From Polyangium sp. y55x31 (lineage in GTDB: Bacteria > Myxococcota_A > Polyangia > Polyangiales > Polyangiaceae), in assembly GCF_029946505.1 (NCBI RefSeq), contig NZ_JARZHG010000004.1, positions 558,001 through 622,000 of the forward strand: a stretch of 64,000 nt of DNA, written 5' to 3'. This document shows positions 34,547-43,023 of this stretch, one piece after another. Under the pieces are notes generated by a model. That model ran no database searches. It was not told where the DNA came from and saw only the letters and a list, made by a program, of their open reading frames with translations. The translations under genes were made by a program, and so were the position numbers. Each line of letters begins with the position of its first letter. Position 1 is the first letter of the stretch.

Positions 34547-34643
34547 GAGAGCGAGTAGAGCACGAGCGAGGCGAGGCGTGATGGCCGCAGGCGGCCAGGG
34601 GGTGGCTGGAAATGAGCCATGCCCCGCCCTCGGCCGGAGGACG

Positions 34644-35294
34644 TCAATGCTTCGAGGGCACGTCGTCGAATTCGAAGCGGTAGATGTCCTCGAGCGGGGT
34701 GCCGGGCTTCATCTGCGCGTGTTCCTTCAGAAAGCCGGTGCGGATGTCGTAGACCCAGCCGTGGAGCGTGGGGCGGTTGTGCAGCGCCCAGGCGTGCTGG
34801 ACGAAGCTCGTCTCGGCGAGGTTCTGCACCTGCTCGGCGACGTTGAACTCGACCAGGCGGTCGAGGCGCTTGTCGAGGTCGGAGAGGGTCTCGAGGTCGC
34901 GGCGGTGGGCGCGATAGACGTCCTTGATGTGGCGCAACCACTTGTCGATGAGGCCGAAGGAGCGGTTCGTCATCGCGTTGCGCACACCACCACAACCGTA
35001 ATGGCCGCAGACGATGATGTGCTTCACCTCGAGCACCTCGACCGCATACTGGAGCACCGAGAGCATGTTGAGATCGGTGTGCACCACGAGGTTCGCGATG
35101 TTTCGGTGCACGAAGAGCTCGCCGGGCTCGGTGCTGGTGACGGACTCGGCCGGGACGCGGCTGTCGGAGCAGCCGATCCACAGGAACGCGGGCGTCTGCG
35201 TCGTCGCCGTGCGCTCGAAGTAGTCGGCGCGAATGGCGAGCTTCTCGGCGACCCAGGCCTTGTTGCTGAGCAGGAGCTTTTTGTACGCGTCCAT
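34644..35294 (-). CDS. Beta-class carbonic anhydrase
   Basis: A 216-aa cytoplasmic zinc enzyme that interconverts CO2 and bicarbonate. Zinc ligands and the Asp-Arg dyad are readable: [10 protein letters not shown] (Cys, Asp, Arg) and the second set in [11 protein letters not shown] (His, Cys). Length is typical of the can/cynT type. ATG 35292-35294 lies six bases after the stop of the SulP transporter gene, so the two form an operon in which the enzyme would trap or supply bicarbonate handled by the transporter. Confidence 0.95.
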   Translation of the reverse strand: MDAYKKLLLSNKAWVAEKLAIRADYFERTATTQTPAFLWIGCSDSRVPAESVTSTEPGELFVHRNIANLVVHTDLNMLSVLQYAVEVLEVKHIIVCGHYGCGGVRNAMTNRSFGLIDKWLRHIKDVYRAHRRDLETLSDLDKRLDRLVEFNVAEQVQNLAETSFVQHAWALHNRPTLHGWVYDIRTGFLKEHAQMKPGTPLEDIYRFEFDDVPSKH

Positions 35295-35299
35295 GACGA

Positions 35300-36871
35300 T
35301 CACCTCGGCGCCGGGAGCTCTCCGTCGGGGCGCTTTCCTCGCAGGTTCTTGAATTCCACCTTGATGTCCTTGTACTTCGCGTTCTCGACGAAATCGTCGA
35401 GCACCTCGAACGCGTCGCGATCGATGTGCAGGGCGCGCGTGCCGTCGATGATCAGCATCGTTCCCTCGGGGATCGCCGATAGCTTCTCCTTGAGCTCGGC
35501 CTTGTGCACGAAGCTGATGTCCTTGTTGAAGCGCAAGAGCGCGTAGTTGTCCTGCGAGACCACGATCATCGCCGCGTGCGAGTTCGTGCGGATGACGAAG
35601 AAGACGCCGATCGCGAGGCCGATGAGGACGCCCTTCAAGAGGTCCGTGAAGACGATCGCCAGGATCGTCACGATGAACGGCACGAACGTGCCGATCCCCT
35701 CGCGCCACATCTGCTGGAAGAGCGAGCGCGGCGCGAGCTTCGAGCCGATGACGATGAGGATCGCGGCGAGCGCGGCGAGCGGGACGTGATTGAGCACGCG
35801 GCCGAGGAAGAGGACGGCCGCGAGCAAGAGGCAGGCGTGGAGGATCGTCGACCAGCGCGTGCGGCCACCGGCATACACGTTCGCGCTCGTGCGCACGACG
35901 ACGGACGTGACGGGCAGGCCCCCGAGCAGGCCCGAGGTGATGTTGCCGAGGCCCTGCGCGACGAGCTCGCGGTTCGGCAGGGCGATACGCTTGAACGGGT
36001 CGAGCCTTTGCCCGGCTTCGAGGGCGAGGAGCGATTCGAGGCTCGCGACCGCGGCGAGGGTCACGCCCGTGACGTAGACGCGTTGATCCTTGAAGGCGGC
36101 CCAGAGCGGGCGCGGCAGCTCGCCGACGATGTCCACGGGCGAGCGGAGGATCGGGAGCGAGACCAGGTGCCCATCCTCGCCCTTCAGGTGAAACCCGTCC
36201 GTGCCGAGGCGAAACGCCTCGTTGATCAAGGTGCCCACGACGACGACGACGAGCGGCGCGGGGATGAGCTTGAAGATTTTTGCTCGCGGGACGACGAGTT
36301 TGTCCCAGGTGAGCAGGATGAAGAGCGAGACGAGCGAGATGACCACGGCGCCGCCGCTCGCGCTGAGCAGCGACCTCACGATGGCAGAGAGGGTGTTCTC
36401 CTTGCCGTCGGGCTCGATGAAGCTCATGTCCATCTCGAAGTCGAGGTCCCGGCCGAGGGCGTGCGGGATCTGCTTCAAGACGATGACGATGCCGATGGCC
36501 GCGAGCATGCCCTTGATGACGGCCGTGGGGACGTAGTCGGCGATGGCGCCGAGGCGGAGCGCGCCGAAGGCGAGCTGCAGGACGCCGGCGAAGATGACGG
36601 CGGCGAGGAACGCCGGGTAGCCGAGCGTGTGGATCGCGGTCGCGACGATGACCGTGAGGCCCGCGGCCGGGCCGCTCACGCTGACGTCCGAGCCCGAGAC
36701 GAAGCCGACGACGATGCCGCCGACGACGCCCGCGACGAGGCCGGCGAGCAGCGGCGCCCCGGACGCGAGCGCGATGCCGAGGCAGAGCGGAAGCGCGACG
36801 AGAAAGACGACCAGCCCCGCGGCCGCGTCGTAGCGGAGGTGGTCCTTCCCGATGTTCTCCTTGAGCGTCAT
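35300..36871 (-). CDS. SulP-family anion (bicarbonate or sulfate) transporter
   Basis: A 523-aa inner-membrane transporter. The N-terminal transmembrane domain begins [20 protein letters not shown] and has the SulP signature with repeated Gly-rich helices ([20 protein letters not shown]). A C-terminal STAS domain of about 100 residues is present ([18 protein letters not shown]). Long hydrophilic insert near residues 150-175 faces one side. Together with the adjacent carbonic anhydrase, bicarbonate is the most likely substrate; sulfate is the alternative. First gene of a two-gene operon and divergent from the lipoprotein gene at 37041. Confidence 0.93.
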   Translation of the reverse strand: MTLKENIGKDHLRYDAAAGLVVFLVALPLCLGIALASGAPLLAGLVAGVVGGIVVGFVSGSDVSVSGPAAGLTVIVATAIHTLGYPAFLAAVIFAGVLQLAFGALRLGAIADYVPTAVIKGMLAAIGIVIVLKQIPHALGRDLDFEMDMSFIEPDGKENTLSAIVRSLLSASGGAVVISLVSLFILLTWDKLVVPRAKIFKLIPAPLVVVVVGTLINEAFRLGTDGFHLKGEDGHLVSLPILRSPVDIVGELPRPLWAAFKDQRVYVTGVTLAAVASLESLLALEAGQRLDPFKRIALPNRELVAQGLGNITSGLLGGLPVTSVVVRTSANVYAGGRTRWSTILHACLLLAAVLFLGRVLNHVPLAALAAILIVIGSKLAPRSLFQQMWREGIGTFVPFIVTILAIVFTDLLKGVLIGLAIGVFFVIRTNSHAAMIVVSQDNYALLRFNKDISFVHKAELKEKLSAIPEGTMLIIDGTRALHIDRDAFEVLDDFVENAKYKDIKVEFKNLRGKRPDGELPAPR

Positions 36872-37040
36872 CCCGACCGTCGCTTACGATCGTTGGCCGC
36901 GGCAAGCCAGAGGAAGATCACCTTTGTGTGCAAAGCGTCCGCGTCCCGGACAACGGGGCGTTGTGAACCTCCTCGGCCTCCTGTGTAAGGTGCGCGCCCG
37001 TTTGCCCCGGCAAGATGAGGTTTCAGGAGAAAGCGCCCGC

Positions 37041-37472
37041 ATGTCGATCCGTCGTCCGCGTCCGTTCGGTCTCGTGAATCTCGGACCGGCCGTGCTCGGC
37101 CTTTGCCTTGCGGCCATCGGATGCGGCGGCGCGGCCGCTTCGGCCCCGAACACGGGGGACGAGGCCAAGGCGAGCGAATCGAAGCCGGCGGGCGAATCGA
37201 AGGCGGACGTAGCGGCCCCGGCGACGACGACGCCCGGCGACGCGGCGCAGGCAGCGGAAAAACCCGCCGCAGGGGCAACAGCAAAGTTCGCCCTGCCGAA
37301 CGTGGAGATCACGAGCCCGGAGGAGCGAAGGACCGTGACGCTCGCGATGGTCGTGGGGCTGATCTACCGGATCAAGGGGCTCAACGGAGCTTCAATCGGG
37401 CGAGGGGGTGCTCGGCATGGGAGCGCCCCTCGTCGGTGTTCTCGACGTCCGGCCGGAAATCGTAGTTCTTGA
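37041..37472 (+). CDS. Lipoprotein, probably truncated at its 3' end
   Basis: A 143-aa open frame with AGGAGA ten bases before ATG 37041 and a good signal peptide with lipobox LAAIGC. The mature part is a disordered Ala/Glu/Lys/Pro stretch, then VEITSPEERRTVTLAMVVGL and YRIKG, which looks like the start of a folded domain. From about 37381 the frame runs antisense into the end of the NACHT gene and becomes Arg/Ser-rich nonsense (RGGARHGSAPRRCSRRPAG). The natural C-terminus therefore seems lost. No remainder is seen on the other side of the NACHT gene. Confidence 0.6.
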   Translation: MSIRRPRPFGLVNLGPAVLGLCLAAIGCGGAAASAPNTGDEAKASESKPAGESKADVAAPATTTPGDAAQAAEKPAAGATAKFALPNVEITSPEERRTVTLAMVVGLIYRIKGLNGASIGRGGARHGSAPRRCSRRPAGNRSS

Positions 37473-40400
37473 AGGAAAAACGGCGCGGGTGGACGCGGAG
37501 GACGGCGCCGCTCGGGGCGCGGTGGATGGACGTGACGCTGTAAGCGTGGCCGTGGGGGATGTCGCGCTCGCGTCCGCCATACACCGCGCCCGCGATGATG
37601 CGGAGCGCGTCGGCGCCGCCGCCCGTGACGATACGCTCGCTCTTCGCGTCGTGGACGTGGCCGGCGAGATAGGCGTGGGCGCGGCTGCCGAGGAATCGAG
37701 CGAGGTCGCGCTGCTCGGCGAGCCAATCGTCTTCGAGCGGGTGATGGCCGAGGACGAGGACGAGCTCGCGGTCGCGGGCGGCGTCGTTGAGGAGCGCGCG
37801 CTGGCGCTGGCCGAGGCGTAATTTGCGCGCGTCGTCGTCGCCGGCGGCGAGGAGCGAGGTGTTCACGCCGAGGAGGCGGAGGGACAAACCGTCGCGGGTG
37901 GTCTCGGTGGCGGACCAGAAGAGGTCCTTGCAAGCGGGCGCGAACGAGGCGGCGAATTCGAGGTAGGCGGCCTGGCGGCGGCGGAGGAGGTCGAGGTCGA
38001 CGGGGTTTTCGAGGGCTTCGTCGAGGTCGTCGTCGCCGCCGCGGAGGCCGCGGAGGAGGCGTTTTACGTTGCGATCGGCGTCGATGCCTCGGTCGACGTC
38101 GTGGTTGCCGGGGACGACGAAGATGCGGTCCTTGGAGAGGCCGAGGCGCTGGGCGACGTCGAGCAGCCATTTCGAGGCTTCGGCGTATTGATCGGGCTTG
38201 CCGCTCCACGCGATGTCGCCGGTGACGAGGATGGCGTCCGGGCGTGGGAGGTTTTTCCCGGCGAGGTCTGCGAGATCGTCGCGGAGGATCGAGAGGATCT
38301 GCGATTGGTTGTGGCGGTCGCCCGCGCCCGGGAGGCCAAAATGCAGATCGGAGAGGTGGAGCCACGTGAAGAGCGGCGCGGCTTCGGGCGCGGGGGCGGG
38401 GGCGGAAACGAAAGTGGTGGCAGGCGCGGGAGCGGATGCGGATGCGGGCGCGGATGCGGACGCGGATGCGGGCGCGGGCGTGGCGCCGAGGATGCGGAGG
38501 GCGGCGACTTTTTCGGGGCCGGCTTCGTCGAGCAGGGTTTTCCACGTGGGACAGTTGGCCACGAGGTCGAAGCCCGTCATGAGGGACGCGTAATCGGCGT
38601 GGGCGAGGGCGAGCGCGCCGAGCGGGCCGTCGAGGCGGCCGTGGTGCTGGCGAATGAGCTTGGCGTGCTCGTCCCAGGCGAATGCGACCCAGAATGCGTC
38701 GACGGGGTTCTGATCGAGCCACGTCTCCCAGGCCTCGTCCGAGGTTTTTTCGTCGGTCGGGTGGACGGAGAGGTGCCGGCTCAAGGCAAAAAGCCACTCG
38801 TTCGCCGCAATGGTGCCGACGTCGGCGAGGAGCACGGGCAGGGCGAGCGGGTTTTTGAGGTCGAACGTCAGATTGGGCGGACGGGCCTCGGCGTGAATGC
38901 CGAGCCTCGGCCGGTGGATGTAGATGAGCCACCAGAAATCGTCCTGTTCGAGCACGCGGGCGACGTGCGCCTCCTCGCCGAGGGCTTGATCCCAGCGTGC
39001 CTCCCAGTCGAGCGCGTCGGCGGATGCGTCAGGGTTTCCTAGGAGCGCGGCATAACGACGGCGATCCTGCGCAGGGACGAGGTCGCGCACGAAATCGCGG
39101 CCGAGCGCCGTGCCGAAGGAGCGCAGGAACGAGCGTCCGAGCGAGCGGAAGAAATCACGCACGAAGTTCTGCGCGAACGCGCGGCCGAAGGAGCGGAGAA
39201 TGTCGCTGCGGAGGTCGCGGCCGAGGGACTGGACGAATTCGCGGACGAACGTGGGTTTCGGGTTGCCCGTGAAGGAGCGCGGAAAACTCCAGGCGAAGGT
39301 GCGGACGACGGTGCGGACGAAGGCCGTGGCGATGCGGTGGACGGCGTCCTCGGGAATGGGCTCGCCCTGCGGGAAGGCGGCGAGCGCGTCCTGGTTGAAT
39401 CGCACCATCCGCTCGATGATGGGGACCTCGACGAGGTCGGCGTCGCCCATGCGATCACGCGCGAGCTTCGGATGGCGGAGGGTGGTGGTGATCGGCGCAG
39501 GTTGCGGGAGCGTGGAGAGGGGCTGCGGGATCTTGCGGAAGGCGAGCGGCGACGTGAGGGTATGGGTCCAGTCGGAGAGGCGCCAGCCGTAGGGCGATTG
39601 CAAGAGGAAATGGACGCGCTCGGGGTAATGCTCGGTGTAGGCGAGGCGCGAGCCGATTTCGGAGCGGATGCGATCGCGCAGCCAGCGCGCGGCCCCGAGG
39701 AACGGGGCCTCGGACGGGACGGGGGCCTCGGAGAGGCCGGTGAGCCAGCCGAGCGTGGTGCGATAAACGGCCGTGCCGCCGAGCGCGGCGAGCGCCGTGG
39801 CCCAGTGATCCACGGTGGAACGCTCGTCGAGGATGGTGCCGAGCGCGGGTTCGTCGCGGAACACGACGAGGTCGGGCAAGAGCTCGGCGAGGTCGGGGCG
39901 AGCGCGAATACGATCGGCCGCGCCGGGCAGGTCGCCGAGGAGCTTGCCTTCGAGGTGGAGGGCGGCGAGGGCTTCGGCGGCGGAGCCTTTTTCCTGGAGA
40001 TCGGCGCAGGCGGCGCGAAGCTCGGCGCGCAGGTCGGAGTCGCCGAATTCGCAGATGTCGTCGAGGACGAGGAAGATGTCGCCGGAGAAGGCGGGTTTTT
40101 GGGCCCAGCGGGAGAGGATGACGGAGAGAATGACGCGCCGGTCGCGCTCGCGGGAGACGAGGCCGTCACGAATGGCGCGGCCGAGCGTGAGCCAGCCTGG
40201 ATGCTCGGGCGTCTTGGTCAGCTCGTCGACGATTTCGCCGAGCAGATCACGGACGAGCTTGCGGCGGCGTTCGCCACGTTTCCGCGCGAGGACGTACCAC
40301 CGGAGGAGGAGCACCTCTTCCCAGGCGCCGTCGCCGAGGTGTCCCCGGACGAACCGGCCCTCGTCCTCGTGGTCGACGTCGAAGCTATTGGCATACGCGG

Positions 40401-42063
40401 CGAGGTATTCCTGGAGCGTGAGGTGCAAAAAGGAGAGCTTGCCGCCGCCGCGGTCGACGAGCAGGCCGACGCGGTCGCAGGCGAAATCGATGAAATCGCG
40501 CATCTCGGCGTGGGCGACGTCGTGGGGGAGGTCGCGCTCTTCGTCCTCGGCGCGCTCGCGGTGGAGCTGGGTGAGGAAATCGAGGGCGTCGTCGCGGGAG
40601 AAGAGGCCGCGGACGCTGTAGGCGTCGCTCACCGCGCGGGATTGGACGTGGAGGGCGAGTTTTTCCAGGTACGCGCGCGGCAGCTCCGGGGGGAGGGCGC
40701 GGCGCTCGAAGGCGTGTTTTTCCGGGCGCTCCTTGGCGTCGAGCCAGGTGCGGAGAAGCATGTCGACGCATTTTTCGTAAAGCTCGCCGCGCTCCTGGGG
40801 GAGATGGCCGAGGAAGCGGTGGACGAAGGCCATCAGCGTGAGCAGGAGCGGGTTCGTGGCGAGGGCGCGGACCTGCGAGGTGCGGAAGACGGCGCGGCGG
40901 AGGGAGTTTTTTTGTTCTTCGCGACGGCGGTCGTTGTCCGGGATCTGAATGCGGTACCAGCGTTTGATGAAATGGTCGATGTCCTCGTCGGCGAGCGGGC
41001 CGATGCGGAGGTGATCGAATTCGTAGCGAGGGAGCGCGATGTCGGCGGTGTAGCCGTGGATGCGGGAGGTGACCCAGACGGGGCAACGAGGGAATGCGGC
41101 GCGGAATTCGCGGACGGCTTTGGCGACGCGGCTCCGGGTGGTGGAGGAGCCGACTTCGTCGAGGCCGTCGAGCAGGACGATGGCCTCGCCCATGCGCAGG
41201 GTGGCCTCGAAGAAGGCGGGGTGCGCGTTCGGGAGGGAGTGGTCCGTGCGGGCGCGTGCGGTGAGGAAATCGATCAGGGAGAGGTCGGTCTTGTGCGATT
41301 CGACGGCGTAATCGCGCAAGGAGACGAAGAAGGGAATACGCCACGGCGGGGATCGATACCCTTCGAGGTTGACGCCGGGATCGGAATGCAGGAGCGAGAG
41401 GAACGCGAGAAGCGTGGTCTTCCCCATGCCCGGATCGCCCAGGATGAGGGCGGAAGCGCCCCGATCGAGGAGTTGGGCGAGCGTGGGGTTTTTCCGGCCC
41501 CGCTCGTCGGTGATGAATCGTGTGGGCACGAAAAGGTCGGCGAGGCGAATATCGCCGCGCGCGTCCTTTTGACGGAGCGCGTCGGGGGGAAAACCGAGCA
41601 AGCTGACGTGCTCGAACGCGCGGGCGACCTTTTCGCGATAAAGACGGGCGAAGGCGTGAAAATAAAACCCATCATAGCCGGGGAGCAGAGCGCGAGCCTC
41701 AATTGATTCGGGGTAATAACGGGCGAGGAGGGAGGGGACGAGGTGCAGATTTTTGACGAGCTCGGCCGTCGACCACGTGCTGACCGGATGCGGCTCGACC
41801 CAGGGCTCCCCAGCAGCGGGAACGGCGTGGAATTGTACCGTCTCATTCGCATTCGATGGATGGAGAGTGAGAAAGAAGCCGGGCTCACGGCCAGACGGAT
41901 GCCAGCGCGCTCCTGCCCTTACGAGCTCTTCGACGAGAGTGCCGAGCTCACGTATCCCATCCATCTCGGCGGGCAGCCCCTCCAGGATCGGCGGCAGCGC
42001 CTCAGCGTGCCCCTCCGCGCCCGGCAGCGTGCCCGCGAAAAGCGCGACGTCGTCCTTGTCCAT
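37381..42063 (-). CDS. NACHT NTPase fused to C-terminal calcineurin-like metallophosphoesterase
   Basis: A 1560-aa STAND protein; ATG 42063 follows GGGGGAGGGTGG. Residues 1-190 are an uncharacterised N-terminus. The NACHT domain has Walker A GDPGMGKTT (209-217), Walker B IVLLDGLDEVG (D299, D302, E303), sensor WVTSR (330-334) and the helical-domain motif FLHLTLQEYLAAY (545-557). A long helical region follows, including a Phe/Arg-rich stretch (913-997). An Ala/Ser/Pro linker (about 1195-1229) leads to a metallophosphoesterase with every metal motif: SDLHFG (1238-1243), TGDI (1281-1284), GNHD (1319-1322), GHHP (1439-1442), GHVH (1468-1471). NACHT proteins are ligand-triggered switches, many of them antiphage. 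Here the likely effector is a phosphodiesterase or nuclease at the C-terminus. It is 27 bp downstream of an ABC-like gene on the same strand. Confidence 0.93.
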   Translation of the reverse strand: MDKDDVALFAGTLPGAEGHAEALPPILEGLPAEMDGIRELGTLVEELVRAGARWHPSGREPGFFLTLHPSNANETVQFHAVPAAGEPWVEPHPVSTWSTAELVKNLHLVPSLLARYYPESIEARALLPGYDGFYFHAFARLYREKVARAFEHVSLLGFPPDALRQKDARGDIRLADLFVPTRFITDERGRKNPTLAQLLDRGASALILGDPGMGKTTLLAFLSLLHSDPGVNLEGYRSPPWRIPFFVSLRDYAVESHKTDLSLIDFLTARARTDHSLPNAHPAFFEATLRMGEAIVLLDGLDEVGSSTTRSRVAKAVREFRAAFPRCPVWVTSRIHGYTADIALPRYEFDHLRIGPLADEDIDHFIKRWYRIQIPDNDRRREEQKNSLRRAVFRTSQVRALATNPLLLTLMAFVHRFLGHLPQERGELYEKCVDMLLRTWLDAKERPEKHAFERRALPPELPRAYLEKLALHVQSRAVSDAYSVRGLFSRDDALDFLTQLHRERAEDEERDLPHDVAHAEMRDFIDFACDRVGLLVDRGGGKLSFLHLTLQEYLAAYANSFDVDHEDEGRFVRGHLGDGAWEEVLLLRWYVLARKRGERRRKLVRDLLGEIVDELTKTPEHPGWLTLGRAIRDGLVSRERDRRVILSVILSRWAQKPAFSGDIFLVLDDICEFGDSDLRAELRAACADLQEKGSAAEALAALHLEGKLLGDLPGAADRIRARPDLAELLPDLVVFRDEPALGTILDERSTVDHWATALAALGGTAVYRTTLGWLTGLSEAPVPSEAPFLGAARWLRDRIRSEIGSRLAYTEHYPERVHFLLQSPYGWRLSDWTHTLTSPLAFRKIPQPLSTLPQPAPITTTLRHPKLARDRMGDADLVEVPIIERMVRFNQDALAAFPQGEPIPEDAVHRIATAFVRTVVRTFAWSFPRSFTGNPKPTFVREFVQSLGRDLRSDILRSFGRAFAQNFVRDFFRSLGRSFLRSFGTALGRDFVRDLVPAQDRRRYAALLGNPDASADALDWEARWDQALGEEAHVARVLEQDDFWWLIYIHRPRLGIHAEARPPNLTFDLKNPLALPVLLADVGTIAANEWLFALSRHLSVHPTDEKTSDEAWETWLDQNPVDAFWVAFAWDEHAKLIRQHHGRLDGPLGALALAHADYASLMTGFDLVANCPTWKTLLDEAGPEKVAALRILGATPAPASASASAPASASAPAPATTFVSAPAPAPEAAPLFTWLHLSDLHFGLPGAGDRHNQSQILSILRDDLADLAGKNLPRPDAILVTGDIAWSGKPDQYAEASKWLLDVAQRLGLSKDRIFVVPGNHDVDRGIDADRNVKRLLRGLRGGDDDLDEALENPVDLDLLRRRQAAYLEFAASFAPACKDLFWSATETTRDGLSLRLLGVNTSLLAAGDDDARKLRLGQRQRALLNDAARDRELVLVLGHHPLEDDWLAEQRDLARFLGSRAHAYLAGHVHDAKSERIVTGGGADALRIIAGAVYGGRERDIPHGHAYSVTSIHRAPSGAVLRVHPRRFSFKNYDFRPDVENTDEGRSHAEHPLARLKLR

Positions 42064-42090
42064 CGATCCACCCTCCCCCGAGGACAGATC

Positions 42091-43023
42091 TTACCCCACG
42101 ATCGGAAACATCTCCACGAGCGGCGCCCGCGCCTTGCTCGCCGCCGCGACGATGTCTTTCGTCGAGGCATCGGGGGAAAGCCGTACGCTCATCCGTAATG
42201 GCCCCCCGGTGACCTCGATTCCGCGCGCCAGCAATTCCTCACGGAAAGGCCCGGGGTTCTTGCGGATCGTGACGCCATAGACGCGGACGCCCGCGAACAA
42301 CGCCTCGGGCGCGCCTTCGAGCACGAGCGCGCCGCCCGCGAAGACGAGGACGTCGGTGGCCCCGCGCGCGAGGTCGCCCTCCGGCGTGCCCGGCTCGAGG
42401 CGCTCGGCCGAGAGAATGGCGCGGCGGCCGTCGGTCGCACGCGCGAGGGCGTTCATGACGAACCCGGCCGCCGGGCCGTCGAGGCCCGCGAGCGGCGCTT
42501 CGAGGACGAGGACCGCAGGATCGGCGACGAGCGCATGCGCGAGGACGAGCGCGCGGCGCGGTGGGAGCTCGAGCGATTCGACCGGGCGGCGAAGGAAGGA
42601 GGAGAGGCCGACACGTTCGAGCGCGGAGGCCGCGAGATCACGCGCCGCGCGGGGAGAGAAACCGGCGAGGCGCGCGCTCCACGTGACGTAGTCGTGCGCG
42701 ATCGTGCCCTTGGGCAAGGGCGGGTCGAGCGGGGCGATGCCCGCGACGTCGAGGTGCGCACGCGTGGCGACGTCGAGGCCAGCGACATGCAAGGTGCCCG
42801 CGGTGAGCGAAGCTTCGCCCGGCATGGCCGCGTCGTCGTGCGAGGGCGCGCGCGAGCGGAGCGGGACGGCCGTGAGCGCGGCGAAGAGCGCCTCGGCCTC
42901 GCCGGTGCAGAGGACACGATCGCCGCGCGCGCGGACCGTGAGCTTGTCGATCGCGACGACGTCGTCGATCGTGATGCGAGCGTCCTCGGCGTGGAGAACG
43001 GGCGGAGGCGCGGCGTCGGTCAC
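42091..43023 (-). CDS. ABC-transporter ATPase-like protein with degenerate nucleotide-binding motifs
   Basis: A 310-aa protein with the order of an ABC ATPase: a strand and loop LTVRARGDRVLCTGEAEALF, a middle helical part (VTWSARLAGFSPRAARDLAA), and LPPRRALVLAHALVADPAVLV followed by LEAPLAGLDGPAAG. The P-loop position reads CTGEAEAL instead of GxxGxGKS/T, so the Lys is missing; the LSGGQ signature is reduced to LELPP, and the Walker B end reads LEAP instead of LDEP. ATP hydrolysis is therefore unlikely. The C-terminal 80 residues (VYGVTIRKNPGPFREELLAR) are extra. ATG 43023 overlaps the SppA stop by four bases. Confidence 0.8.
   Translation of the reverse strand: MTDAAPPPVLHAEDARITIDDVVAIDKLTVRARGDRVLCTGEAEALFAALTAVPLRSRAPSHDDAAMPGEASLTAGTLHVAGLDVATRAHLDVAGIAPLDPPLPKGTIAHDYVTWSARLAGFSPRAARDLAASALERVGLSSFLRRPVESLELPPRRALVLAHALVADPAVLVLEAPLAGLDGPAAGFVMNALARATDGRRAILSAERLEPGTPEGDLARGATDVLVFAGGALVLEGAPEALFAGVRVYGVTIRKNPGPFREELLARGIEVTGGPLRMSVRLSPDASTKDIVAAASKARAPLVEMFPIVG

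Noticed and set aside
39337-41706. 789-codon plus-strand frame inside the NACHT gene
   Set aside because: Antisense shadow: Glu/Gly/Val-rich, no motifs, while the minus strand has complete NACHT and phosphoesterase motifs.
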